Shown here piece by piece: positions 37,046-49,656 of a stretch of 64,000 nt of DNA (within the stretch, counting starts at the first letter, position 1; every line of letters starts with the position of its first letter). Both the position numbers and the translations under genes were made by a program. Under the pieces are notes generated by a model that did not search any database, was not told where the DNA came from, and saw only the letters and a program-made list of their open reading frames with translations. This stretch comes from Apostichopus japonicus (lineage: Eukaryota > Echinodermata > Holothuroidea > Aspidochirotida > Stichopodidae), in the NCBI RefSeq assembly GCF_037975245.1, contig NC_092563.1:18157594-18221593 (forward strand). Direction: 5' to 3'.

Positions 37046-37793
37046 GCAGTGTGGAGAGCATAATGCCTGCATATATATTATTCGTCAATGATAAACCTTT
37101 GATTTTTCTGTCCAATTTCATCACATCTAGGTTAAATTTTAGATGGACTTAATGTAACAGATCATCTTTCCTGGTATAGCGCCTTTTCTTAAACCACTCT
37201 GCATAGGGCTAGTTACCTGATTGCAGTATAGAGTTTCAAATCGGCTGGGGGGGAGGGGGGGGGAGTTGTAAGCTAGAGAATTCTAGCATGCAAATATCCC
37301 TTGAATACTGATTTAATGAAACTGCGAGAAAGTCTCTTCCAATACCTCTTCAAAAGACATTAACACATAACCGCAAAAATATTAACACATGAATAACCAA
37401 GTCCTTAAGAACCAAACAGCGATTTACAGATTTGAAAATTATTGAAAACTCAAGGACTATTGTACTTATTCTTTTGATAAAACTTAAGTTTAGACCTTTC
37501 ACGTGTCTCTTACATGTCACCGTCTTTCAGATACCTTGGGGTCGTGGGGGTGGGGGAGGGGGCAGGAATTAAAATACATTCTTATATAAATAGCTTAGGG
37601 AAATAATAAAGTAAATTGCCACTTATTTGTCTTTCTTTTTAATCTAAGTGGTTGGGTCTGGCTTAATTGGAATCTCAACTACCATTTGTAGTTGGCAAAA
37701 CCCTTACCCTCCCCCATCCCTTTTACACCTTAGAATTAGCAAGCGCTTGAGGTCTATCTTAACCAAAATGGAAAATGAGGCCCGCCGAGTGCT

Positions 37794-37842
37794 AAAAAAA
37801 AAAAAAAAAAAAAAAAAAAATAGAGAGAGAGAGAGAAAGAGA
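37794..37842 (+). repeat. Poly(A)27 followed by a (GA)n run
   Basis: Twenty-seven A, then TAGAGAGAGAGAGAGAAAGAGAG. It could be a retrotransposed tail or simple slippage; no target duplication was found. Confidence 0.9.
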
Positions 37843-39308
37843 GCTGATGCGATTATGAAGTGTGTTATGGTATGCAGACCGGTTGTTGATAAATTCATCG
37901 ACTTAAGGCCTCTTAAAATCCAATTGTTATTCAAATCCTACGGAGACAGACGAAGCCCCAAGACACATCATTTTGCAGCGCTGAATCTCCTCGCGGTAGA
38001 CTCGCTCCGTGAATCATCCCTGAGCTTACCTTGGACAGGAAGAGGCCCTGGGAGAGGAGTGATGCCATTCGGTAGTACTATCAAAATAACATGCACTTTC
38101 ACTTTGTACTTTTATACTTTGCTGCCCTCTATTAAGGTCTATTTAAACCTTTTTTGGTGTGTAATACTAGAGGTCGTAACTCTGGATGTGGAAAGTGTAA
38201 AAGATTACTTTACTTTTATATTATGTAAAACTGAAATGTATATGAAGACATAATGAAGTGTTCAGTGGCTTGCAAAACTGGTCATTATGATGATGATTAT
38301 GATTATGATTAAGCAAATCATTCGTTCTTTTGTTTTGCGAGACATCCTCTCTGCTCATTTAAAAACAAGGAGCCATCGTGTTAATAGAGTTTCTTTCTTT
38401 TATAGGTCTCGAGCTTTATAGACCTTTTTTGTAGCTGTTTTCTTTGATGGCCTGACCACACTTTGCCTCTTACTGGGCATTATATTTTATCCCAGTTAAC
38501 GGAATAAATAAGTCCATATAAGTCCATGGGAAACTATATTGAGAGGGGATGGGAAGGGTGAACAGTGCTTGGGGCCGGCCAAGTAGGGATGAACAGGGAA
38601 ATATGAGATAAATGATAAACTATTCCCATTTTCATTTTGTCCTTATTGAAAATGAAGACTTTAGAAAGGGGACTAGGAGACATAAATGTCCCAGAGTCAA
38701 TCTTGCTTCTTTTTTTTGAGGGGGGGGGGTTTGGGGGGGCTTGGTTCAACTAGTGTTTATTTACAACCAGAGCAATGGCACTATCGCAGCAAATTGACCA
38801 GCTATGTGTATGCGAAGGCGAATCTCCAGAGTCGAGAGTGTTGTCAAGCAGGCAGAACAACCCACACTACGTAGAAACCAGATTTGAATGAAATCTGACT
38901 AAAAACACAAATCACAAACTAGCAACTTAGGACAAGAATCAAATATGAGGCCAGGTAAAATATGGAACTTGTAGCACAGGGAAATGTGCCAGGCCTGTAC
39001 AGAATAGTATTTTCTCATTGTTACAATATCAAGGGAAAAGGAGGGTACAAAAATGTTCCCCTGGGCGTCACCTGGCACTTCATGCCTGTTGTCTGACCAC
39101 GCTTGATCGTACATCTAGCATTATGGTCAGGGAGGTCTGGAGGAGAGATAACGAAGTTAGTGACTTTCAAGAAATAAGTTGAGACTTTACCAAAACAACA
39201 CCATTTCTCTTTGACAAGATTGAGAAACTTGTAATGGAAACAAGATATTTGGGGCTAATAAAGTCTCTCGTTTCCTTCATCAATTTGTTTACTGCTTCTG
39301 AGGAGCTG

Positions 39309-39395
39309 ACCTTATGGTCTGTGAGCTAGACTTGGATATCCAGCCACTTTTACCAATAGGCCTCTGATGTTTAAGGTCATTTTGGTACAAAAAAA
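39309..39395 (+). repeat. Dispersed repeat, copy 1
   Basis: Aligns at roughly three quarters identity with 63722-63809. Shared landmarks are TGACCTtATGgTCT, then CCAGCCACTTTtAC, then GGCCTCtGATGTTTAA and GGTCAT. Same orientation. The TTTAAAGG-type right end resembles the MITE-like family ends. Confidence 0.65.
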
Positions 39396-42179
39396 GGCAA
39401 CCTGAATATCAAAACTATTAGCAAATGGACTTGCAAGTTTCAAGTCAGGGGGAATCAGTGCCATCTGAAGTCAATAACAGATATATTTTTTTTGACAATT
39501 TCTCAGTGTTTTTGCCATTCTTGTTTTGCTTGCACTTATCATTTCTGTTCTTCAAAAATATATTCACTGTCGAGACTTTTCATATATGTGATTGTTTGTT
39601 TTGTTTTTGTTTTTGCTGCTGTTGTCTGTTTTTATAACTCCAGTTTACATCCAGAGGATAACAAGAAACATACCTTTTTTTCCCCCCAATGTTCATCTCA
39701 ATAAGTATTCAAACCTTTCCTTCTTGAAATTATCAACTAAACTTCTCCTTTGACACTGTAGAACCAAGAACAAAAGTGCTAGCCTCAATATTTGTTTCTT
39801 TTTTCTCTGTCTCTGTCTTTTTTCTTTGACAAATAATCAAAAGTTCAAAACATTCAGGTTTTACATTTTCTAAACATCTTTTAAGATTCCATTCTGGTTG
39901 GGGTGACAATATGGAACACGTCTCTCTCTGTTTCCACGTTTCAATCAAACATATAACGTGACAATACTTGAATATACTTTCTTTGTTTCAACCTTTCAAT
40001 TAAATTGTCTGTGACTGCAGTGTTACAGTTGCAATATATGAATATTAAAGTCTTTCCCGAAATGGCTAACAAAGTCTTGACAGTTTTACGTAAATGTAGG
40101 CCTTTGATTCCTGTTCGTTCGTGCTGTTTTGTGTCTCATGACCTTGTACCTTCTTTTTTTTCTGTCTTTAACATTTAGTTGACATTTCATTTAACAACTT
40201 TCACCTTCACTACTTCAGCTGTTTACCTCTCATGCTGGTTTATGTTACTTTACATAAATGCGTGACAGAATGGAGAAGCATTCGCTTCGCTTCAATGTTT
40301 TATTTAAACATCTGAGACGAGTCTTGACAGTGTTTCATAGAAAACACTGCACTTTATTACTCACAATTGGTACTTTGTTTCTTTATCTAGTCTTTCTCGT
40401 TAAACATTTAATTGACTATTTATTCAATCACTTTCATAAATGCCTTCTTCGTTCACCTTTAGGCCAGATTCCCGGGGATGGAATTTTGAAGATGAATCTT
40501 TTACATCGCTCTAATTCTGACATTTTTACTTGATTTTCCATAATCTTTGGACAATCCGATGATATTCACACAGGCCTCTCCCTTCATTTCAAATACGGAA
40601 CGATGCAGAAGGTCAAAGGTTGGCTCAATCGGGCCACAGTTCTGCAAATTGCGTTCAGTACTGAATGTATGAGTTTGTATGGTGTAGTAACTAACACTAG
40701 TCCAAACATTGGACTATGCCGCATATAACAAATTAGCAACGGTGAGTTGTAAACAAAGGTAATCTTTCTTTAAGTGTCTTTCGACCGGGTGATTTTGGTA
40801 GCCTATATATGTATAGTGCCAGTGATAGACAGACTAGACTACAAAGCAATATTTGGTGAGTTTGGCTAGGCCAGGGTGAACCATGGAGTGACATTTTGAC
40901 TGATTGTACCAACGCCAACATTCAAGCAAATTGTAGAGACACGACTGTACAGAAGCGTTTCAGGGTTCGAAAAGTACCGTTGGCCTTGGACGGGTTGACC
41001 ATTAAATGTTTGTCGTTAAATATACGTGACATAAGAATGACATCGCTGGGAATCAGTTCGTCTCCACCCTGTCAATCACTACAGGAAGTGAAAACTTAGC
41101 GTGTAACAGGGTGATCTCCCCACTATACGATTGCAACTTTTGTTAAATGTCAAGCTATGTAAAAGGTTGAACAGCTCACGTCTTATCAAATCAACCAAGT
41201 GTAAAGTTTTTGGAAACGGCATACCCTCCTTTGAATTTGTGTGACGTTTTAGACAAGATCCGCTTTGGTTTGAACAATGTTCCATTTACACATCTGCTGA
41301 CAATACGTAAAGCAACAGATTAACAATAATTGCATTCTTGTCAACTATTACAATTTTGAAAGGAACCAAATCCAGCAATCCATTCTTTCTTTGCAGTATT
41401 AAATCAAACTTCCTCAATGGTGAATTTTTCTTTCTATTTTTTTTTTCCATTTACCAGGAATCTGTTTTTCTCTCACAACCAATTTACAGTCTGTTTACCT
41501 GAAATACAAGAATGAGCGGGTACAGTATAAACTGCCAAAATTTAATAACAAATTGTTGTGACACAAACGGAATAAAGCAATACCATACAATGATACCTGG
41601 ACCTGGTAATTAATACAACGGTGAAACCAAGCTAATTGTTCAAGTTAAGACACAACAAATGAGCAGCTTTTATTATTCATGAAAGAATGCAAGGAACAAC
41701 CAATGAGAATGGATACAATTGCAAGCTCCAAACCTTGAATTCATAAACAAAATCGTCATGGCAATACAAAATCTTAGCATGAAGCTTGAATGCTACTACT
41801 GTTCCCATAATGATGCTGCTTTGAAGAGCTGAATTAATTACCACATTCCCATGACATGAGCTGATCTGTAATGTAATGTAATGTAGATATATACTATATA
41901 TACCAGGTTAAATCATGTGTTGTATTGCTGCTATCTTCAAGTTTGAAGGGTCTAACATGTGGTCTTCTTACAGTATATCCTGTGTTTAGATTCCCTAATA
42001 TCTGCCTCCTCTGCAGATTGGGGATGCCAAGGTGAATTAGAACCCAGTTTTTAGTCATTTATGACTGTTCTGTTCCACAGAAAAGATCACAGTTATCAGA
42101 ATGTATCTGAAATTGAAGGTATCTGTCTTCTTTTTTTCAAATTCTTAATTTTGCTTTTTGAAGTGCGACTTTGAAAAAA

Positions 42180-42365
42180 AAAAAAAATCTATCAGTCAAG
42201 ATTTTGTTTCCATACCAAATCCGTCCCCCTCCCCCATTTTGATTTGATTTTTTTGAGAAAACTTTTTTTTTTTTTTTTAATCTATCAGTCAAGATTTAGT
42301 TTCCATACGGAGTCCATCCCCCTCCCCCCATTTTGATTTTATTTTTTGGAGAAAACTTTGAAGCA
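42180..42365 (+). repeat. 93-bp tandem duplication
   Basis: ATCTATCAGTCAAGATTT begins at 42187 and at 42280. Each copy continues with GTTTCCATAC, a CCCCCTCCCCC tract and ATTTTGATTT and is preceded by a homopolymer (A-run for the first, T-run for the second). Confidence 0.9.
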
Positions 42366-43260
42366 TTGAATGCTCATATTATATTTCACACAAAAATGTT
42401 TTTTTCACAGTTACACTTCAGTTACTAGACATCCTTTTATAAAAGGTCACCACGAATAAAGCCTCCAAATTTATATGGTTCTCAAAATCGATAAAGTAAT
42501 TTCAAAATGACTTTGCTGACGACTGATCTGATAAATAAATTAGAAATATTAAAAATAGAAGGATAAATAAAAAAAAAAGAAGAAGGCTAAATGCTTTTGT
42601 AGATGGTTTTTATGGTCACCGTTGCAGATCAGACATGACTGATCATACTCAGACATTTCTTGCAACATCGAGCATTACTCGCTGTGAAAAAGTGAGACGC
42701 TATTAAATCAAGTTTTAAGAAACCCGAAGGTTGTCTGGGATTGAACAATGAGTTCAAAACATTTCACAAAAACAGAAAACTGGTCAGACCTCAATAATCC
42801 ATCGATCGTTGTTGAGATTTCACTCCGTATCTGAAGGAAGGTTGGAACTTGCCTGGGTCGCTAAGAGGTTCTCAAAAGTACTCCAAGTTTTAGGCTATAA
42901 CCTCACAAGTTTTTTTTTCCCAAGACAGTAAATGAGGATCCAAGAAAGGTATAAAAAAATTATTAAGGGCAGAGAAAGATATTTGAAGGAAGAAGAGAAG
43001 AAAAAAAATAGCCCCAAAAATCTGATGTGGTTTTCTACAGTAATCTCAAGTAATGGCAAGGACCATGAATACCGCAACAAACTATGTTTACTCTTTTATA
43101 GGCTGAGATAAACCAATATCAATTACATGTCTGTATTGATTTAAATAACATACTCTGGGCTAAAGTTTTTTTTTACTACTAATATATCTCTTAAAGTATA
43201 AGAAAGGTTCTAGTATTGAATATAATTTAAGTATTTGTGATAAAAATGAATAATTACTAA

Positions 43261-43427
43261 CAGTGCTATAGTTATGTATATAGGTAACCAGTCACAATAC
43301 TACATATTTACTTACAGTGCTACATTTATGTATATATAAGTAACAGGTCACAATATTACTAACAGTGCTATATTTATGTATATAGGTAACAAGTCACAAT
43401 ACTACATATTTACTTACAGCGCTACAT
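43261..43427 (+). repeat. 48-54-bp tandem repeat, just over three copies
   Basis: CAGTGCTA begins at 43261, 43315 and 43363 and CAGCGCTA at 43417 (spacings 54, 48, 54). Each unit carries TTATGTATATAGGTAACaAGTCACAATACTAC. The second unit is shortened. Confidence 0.9.
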
Positions 43428-46400
43428 GGGGGGTGGGGGAGATTGGAAGCAGGATCATTATCGCTTAATCTGTCATTATATGAAAAATCTCTGGACTATT
43501 CTTGTAAGGAACTGGAAAATACTTATAGTACTGAAATTCAGCACTCTGCTAGTCTAGTACACCAACAGTGTAACAGGAAAGTTGAAAATTTGGCATAAAC
43601 TTCATCAATTTGCAAGCTCTTTTTCGCAAATCGGACAACATTTACAATTCATTTTTTACTTGCCTCTTGACTTTGACAGCAGTTTTTTCCAAAAAAAAGG
43701 GGAGGAAAATCGTTTGCATTTTCAACTCAACCGTTTTTCGCTGCTTAATACTCTTAAAACGCAGTAAGATATTATTGCTACATTAACCCGCAAATAATGG
43801 TAATAATCTGCTACAACTGAACAATCAATGTGAATCCACTGAGGGACGTTAAAAAGATTATCAAGAAAAATTGTGGATTAGGGAGTCATCATCAAAAGAA
43901 AACATCATTATTAATAAAGTTAGGACTTTTTGTCTGTGATATAGGCAACTTGTGAGCCAGACAGACAGACAGACAGGTATTCCTGTGTAAAGGTAATTGA
44001 ATGAGTTGAGTTTATTACAGTACTGTGTGTTATGGCTTGCTGCCAGGAGAACAACACCTGGACGAGTTAACAGGAAACTGTTCACCATATTCGATTTATG
44101 ACCATTCATCCATAAATTAAATCAGGAATCAAAACAAACCTTGTTGACACAATTGACTTGAGGAAAGTAACAGACATTGTGCTTAGGTGTTATCAGCAAA
44201 ATCAATTTGCATAACAAAGGAGATCATCGGTTCATTAAGGCACAAGTTTATCTTGATGATTATATACATAATATAGTCTGCAATGAGAGTGCACAGTTTG
44301 GATTTGCTCTAGTTTACTTTACTGTAAAACTTAATTCTTCAAATGTTTAAACTTAATTTTTCAAATGTTTTTAAAAATTTAATTCCTCTGAACGTATAGT
44401 GGAGCTGATAGGTAAAAAATTTTTAAAAATTTTAATAAAATCAAACGTTGAAAAACCTTGTTATTGAAACAGATTTCTCAAAAAGTGGATTTTCTATGAT
44501 GGAGTGAGAAACAACTGGGATCTGCCTATAAAAATGATGTATAGCCAGAGAGGTGGGATGGGGTGTGGTGGTGGGAGGGGGTGAGGCTCAAGAGTCAGAT
44601 AAGACACCAAGGACAATTGCCACCAGACCAGGAAGACCTCCTTTTGAAATCATTTTAACGTAACGGTTTTATGAAAATTAGAATACATTTTATCTCTATC
44701 CCATGTTTGCCGTGACCACCAAATTGCGCCCCAGACCCCAGGATTGTAGCCCCTGACCCCGTTTCAGTTGGACAACGTGTAACCGCTATTTACTCTGGTG
44801 TCCGCCTACATAAAGTGCCCACATAGATTTGGGAACTTTCACCCTGTCCTGACATATACCTGGAGGTGCGTGCAGCTTAATGAGAAAGTGTGTTTAATAC
44901 ACATATGCATCTGACACTCAAGGTAGACTTTGGCTATGCCAGACAATTTTCCCCATTCTGGCTTTGGGTATTTACGAGGGATGACACTTTGTACCTGTCT
45001 CTACTCCAGGTATGCACTTTCCTTTCTGACTGTAAAACCTAACTGGATTTGGAATTATCATTAGCTACACACCCACTCCTCCCAATTTCAGGAGGTTATA
45101 AACCTAGGTGTTTTTCTTCATGGAATTTTCACTCCTGGGGAACACCCACTCACTCAATCTTTCTACCCTTGGGATTCCTTTCAATCAATAGACCTGCTAC
45201 CTCTCTGGTCTTAATATGTTACTTGGCATGTATGAAGCAATGATTAAAGTGTTTCTTTTGCTTTCTGTGATATTTTCCATCACAGATAAAGAGAGAGGAT
45301 CCAAGTAGCCTCAGCCCTGACCTCATCAAAGATAGCTTTCACAGGGAGTTATTTACATGTTCACTGTCAGGCTTTTTTGAGAGAAATCCCAACAGGCTGC
45401 AGCAATCACAAACAGACAATTCACCATTCATTTTCAGAGAGAGAGAGAGAGAGAGAGTGCTGTGTTTATCTAGACAGCCTCTCAGCATTTTTTGAAGAAG
45501 AAAACAAGAAGGGAAAACCCCCAACAGCAGATAAAGAATAATAATCCAAGGGACTGAATGACAACCTTCGATAATCTCTTGGCAGCAGCGATGTAAATAT
45601 CCTACCCTGTTGTTAATCGCAGCACGAGAACACCATTTGTTTAACAGGAAAGCAATCTCAACATTTTCATGGCTTTTCTTTAAATTACAGTATTTGAATT
45701 CTATTTGAAATAGCAGTCACTGGTCTCATGCTGAAATGTCTTGCTAAATCACTGCATGCTTGCAACCATGACAACAACTAGTAAAGTTAGACTCCAGCAG
45801 TCAATCTGTAGAAGGTATTACCTGTTTATAATCATTTATATGATCAAATCATTTTTTTGTTGATGTTCGTTTATGGAGAAAGTCAAGTAGTGTGCTATTG
45901 GTTACTGAAACGGGAGTAAAAAAAGTCCGCGTTCTGATTGGTTGAAGTAGCTGCCATGGCAACAGTGACTGATACATATCTCTCTAACCTGAGCTCTGCT
46001 AGAACAGCTATAAGATTCCTAAATGCTATACAGTGTTTTCTCTCAGTTCCCATAACAAGTTTAAGTTTCTTGAAGACCTAACCAGAATACCAGAGATTTC
46101 TTATTCTCCTGACAACTGCAGAGGTAATTTGTAACACTTAAAATGAGAATGCCAAGCAAGTAAAAACTCATTGATAAGGACTGGGCAATTGATATACACT
46201 TATCCTATGCCAAAATGTTCCGACATCCCGACAGTAACCCTGTGTGGAACACAGTCATATATATATGGCCTGTGAAAGTCATGGAAAATTTCCTTTACCA
46301 AATGGAGCTTATTTCAGCCAATCAGCAGACACCAGCCCTTTCAAAAAATAAATCCTTAGATGAATGAAAGCTACATGGCTTTACCTCTAATTTATTTCAA

Positions 46401-47432
46401 ACCCTGTTCTAACCAAGAACAAATTTGATACCAATAAACAATAACTTCTTCCCTAAAACCACTCAGTATGAATCAAGCAAGGAGTTGTCATGGTTCCATA
46501 CAACTCCCTGAATCAAGTGTGTATTCAAGTTTCCCAACAAAAGAGTAAACAACTCTGAAAAATATAGGATTACTTCTTCTATGAGGGTGGTGTTCACAAT
46601 TAACCTCAGCAATCTTGTTACAGTATTGTAAATGCTACGCCTTTCCTAACTTTTAACGCCCCAAAACAAAGGATGGAATATAAGAGAAAGAACATTGATC
46701 CCCAGGAAATATTTTCAATGTCGTGTTGATACAGATCGTTTGTTTTGTCTGGCTCAAAACCGAAACCATTCACGTTATTGATTCCAATCGAAAGTATTAT
46801 CACTCTCCAACCAGGATCTCTTCAATGGTGCCAGAGTGCACTTTATTTGCACGGAAGGACAACCTTCCCACAGATACCCTCCTTTGCAGAGTGGAGAGAG
46901 ATTCATATTTATGAATTTTGTGTTAATATGGGCTTTTTTCTTTTTTTCCTTTCTGGGAGTACTTTATGAATGTTTATGGTGCTTTGCTTGATGAACCATG
47001 GGCACACACTGGTGTAAGTACAGAGCGAGTCGTTGCCGGTTTGGAGATAATTTTAGACTCTAATTCATTTCACCTCTGGTGCTGCAGCACCCTGGAATAT
47101 AAAAGACTACAAAAAAAACAACAGGGGAGAGGTTCCACCAGGAAGCCAATTTAGGTGAAATAGTGAATCCTTTGCCAAGTTTGTACAAGAATATTAAATG
47201 ATATCCCGGAAAAAAAATTGCTAATGTTTCGATCATTTACAAACCCTTCAAGTGATCAACAAGGTTTCTGAGTTGAATGTGGGATGGCAGACTGACGTAA
47301 CCAGAATGAATAACAGTCTGCCCCCCTCCCCACCCCGAAGGTTGAATTGCTGGTCTTTGGGTTCTATGGACAAATCGATGGGTCTGTGGACTTGCTTTTT
47401 CTTTTTAGCCACTCACAGGCATTACATGCTTT

Positions 47433-47650
47433 ATATACATTTTGTGCACATATCTAGTTTGAATATACATCTTGTGCACATATCTAGTTTAAACTAATGC
47501 CATATACATCTTGTGCACATATCTAGTTTGAACTAATGCCATATACATCTTGTGTACATATCTAGTTTAAACTAATGCCATGTACTTCTTGTACACATAT
47601 CTAGTTTGAACTAATGCCATATACTTCTTGTGCACATATCTAATTCAAAC
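47433..47650 (+). repeat. 39-bp minisatellite, about six copies
   Basis: Unit TATACATCTTGTGCACATATCTAGTTT, then GAACTAATGCCA. Copies start at 47433, 47464, 47503, 47542, 47581 and 47620. The first interval is 31 because ACTAATGC is missing. Each copy includes the TGTGCACA palindrome or a one-base variant. Confidence 0.95.
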
Positions 47651-49253
47651 TACAAACCATGGGCAGACCCTTGCTCCCATTGGTCGACCCAAATGATGTT
47701 CAAAGTTAAACAGATATATCCACCTTGATTTTGCTGACAGAACCTCGATAGCAACTGACTTTTATGCAATGACTACTTCAAGCAGTTCATCCAAGCTATA
47801 GATTTGAAATTTGCCTCGTATGAATGCATGCAAAAAGGCCTTTTAAATCTTAAACTCTTTTGACCTCAAATGACCATTCATCTCTCTCCTCTCTATCCCT
47901 CTCTCAAAAAGAAGACTTCTCGTACTCACCTGAAGGCAGACCAATATGCAGATTGTATCAAGCTTAAAAACAAAACAAAAAATCCTTTACCTTAAGCCCG
48001 GCGTTCACTACAAGACTCGAGGTAACCCCACTGTCTCTACATGGAAAAATCGTTCATTGTCGGTTAGTGCGCGTGGGTTTAAGACTACAAGGTAGTAACA
48101 TTTTTGGTGACAAGTGTTTGCCATAGTGGGTGACATGTATGTGTCTGTTGGCGACACATTGTCGACATGCATAATAGTCCATATATATAATATATTCTCA
48201 AGTCTTATGAGAGTAGGGTTATACAGTACAAGAGAGTCTGGGTAGATTCATACAATTTTTAAACAAATGTCTACGGTTTGTACTTCGTGTAATAGGTAAA
48301 ATATTTACGGTATATATACAACATGTGCACAAAAAAACATGATTTTTCTTCTCAGAAAGGGAGGAAATACCTAAAAAGGTCAAACTTTTCAGTTATATAA
48401 AAATTATTAAATATCTATTCAATGTCTATAAGTTGCACCCTCCTTTAAGTTAATTTGAATAATAAAACTTTACCTTCTTCGCTGTGCACTCCCGTAATTA
48501 AGTCCACCCATAGATCTGTAAACTTTAAGAGAGACCCGGGCCCATTGGCACAGAAGAGAACATGTACACTTGTTTATCTGGAGTTGACTGTCATTTTTGT
48601 ACACGTCTTGCACATCACACCCTAAATAATTAGTAAATATCCCCCTTTGGTCAGAGCCTACAGTAATAGTTACAGAGACAAAAAACTTTTTCCACGGTGA
48701 CAGCTCATATTTACTCAAATCTTAGCACTGAGAAAAAAATTTCTCAAAAGTGATTGTCTTTCCAAAATTCTGACAAGTCTTACATCAAGACTGAGCTCCT
48801 TGGCTTCCAATTTCTGAACCATTTCCATGTCAGTACTGTTTCTTTCAAAAACAATCACTCTTTTAACTTTACCCCAGAAATAAAACGGAAAATCCCACAA
48901 CTTTAAACTCACTCCCAGGCCGCAACAACTTTCTTCTTCCTCTGTTTGAATGAAATATGGTAATTTTTGACAAACCATGTCAGTAGTTTCTTTCAAAATC
49001 AATCTCTCTTTTAACTTTACCGAAGAAATAGAACGGAAAATCCCACAACTTTACACTCCCTCCCAGGCCGCAACAACTTTCTTCTTCCTTGTTTTGAATG
49101 AAATATGGTAATTTCTGACAATAAATTAATAAAACAGTGTTTCAAATTCATTAGCATCCATTTCTAGGCAAGTATAAACGTGACTGTTAACATATATATA
49201 TACATGCTCCATTGAAAGGTCACAACTCACAGAAACTTCATTGTTTGTAATAC
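47651..49253. other. Intergenic stretch with a tandem duplication
   Basis: No gene supported. Contains the duplicated block at 48825-49120 and minus-strand open frames at 48470-48718 and 48715-49002 with no recognised domain. A short minus-strand block at 47930-47962 has a strong donor (GTGAGTAC) and acceptor (TTTTGTTTTTAAG) but is only 33 bp. Confidence 0.5.
48825..49120 (-). repeat. 150-bp tandem duplication, about 93% identical
   Basis: CCATGTCAGTA...TTTCTTTCAAAA starts at 48825 and again at 48975. Over about 130 comparable bases I count around nine differences. On the minus strand both copies stay open in the same frame and share CCGLG, KLWDFPFYF and GKVKR. The second copy ends in a stop after a small indel. 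No protein family recognised. Confidence 0.85.
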
Positions 49254-49261
49254 AGAAACAC

Positions 49262-49656
49262 CAGTGGCAGAGCGTCCATACAGTCAGGGGGGCGGATGCC
49301 CCCCCCCTGACGGACTCAAATGGACTACTGGCGCCCTTTTCAGCTTTTTACCACTTTTTTCTTATTCGCGATTATTGATTTTTTTTATTGCGCTCTAATC
49401 TACCTATTGACATTTGTCACATTTTGTTGGTGTAATTTTCTGACAAAATGCTCTAACATCTATTTATTCTTCGTTTATCTGAAAGTTAGCAAGGCCCGGA
49501 AAGGGTCATTTCCGGCGATCTAGGGAGTATCTTTACTCAAAAAATGTCTGTACGCTCCGCGCCAACCTGTGGTGGCGCTCCGCTTAGATAGTGTCGAAAG
49601 CGCCCCTACACACCATTCTCGCCCCCCCCCGACCAACACCCCTAGCTTCGCCACTG
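49262..49656. mobile_element. Non-autonomous hAT-type element with 8-bp target duplication
   Basis: Terminal inverted repeats CAGTGGCAGAGC (49262-49273) and GCTTCGCCACTG (49645-49656) match at 10 of 12 positions. The element is flanked by identical 8-bp copies AGAAACAC at 49254-49261 and 49657-49664. An 8-bp duplication with CAGTGG ends is typical of hAT transposons. At 395 bp it is far too short for a transposase and no such frame is seen. Internal C-runs lie near both ends (49303, 49620). The intact duplication implies fairly recent insertion. Confidence 0.88.

Larger units (their letters stand above)
37046..47432. other. Intergenic or intronic stretch, no gene recognised
   Basis: The longest open frame, 37648-38253 (+, 201 codons), has a good acceptor-like start (TTTCTTTTTAATCTAAG) but is lengthened by a poly(A) run read as Lys and has no known domain. 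An open block after a strong acceptor at 45286 is described in the findings. Repeats: poly(A)27 plus (GA)n at 37794-37842, a dispersed repeat at 39309-39395, a 93-bp duplication at 42180-42365, a 48-54-bp array at 43261-43427 and (GA)n at 45437-45456. Confidence 0.5.

Noticed and set aside
36666-37091. 141-codon open frame of GLDRIAHR repeats (+) and mirror frames on the minus strand
   Set aside because: The 24-bp minisatellite is divisible by three, so a stop-free unit opens every copy; there is no start context, splice site or non-repeat coding sequence.
37648-38253. 201-codon open frame as a gene
   Set aside because: Its length depends on a poly(A)27 run and a GA repeat; no domain recognised and no exon chain.
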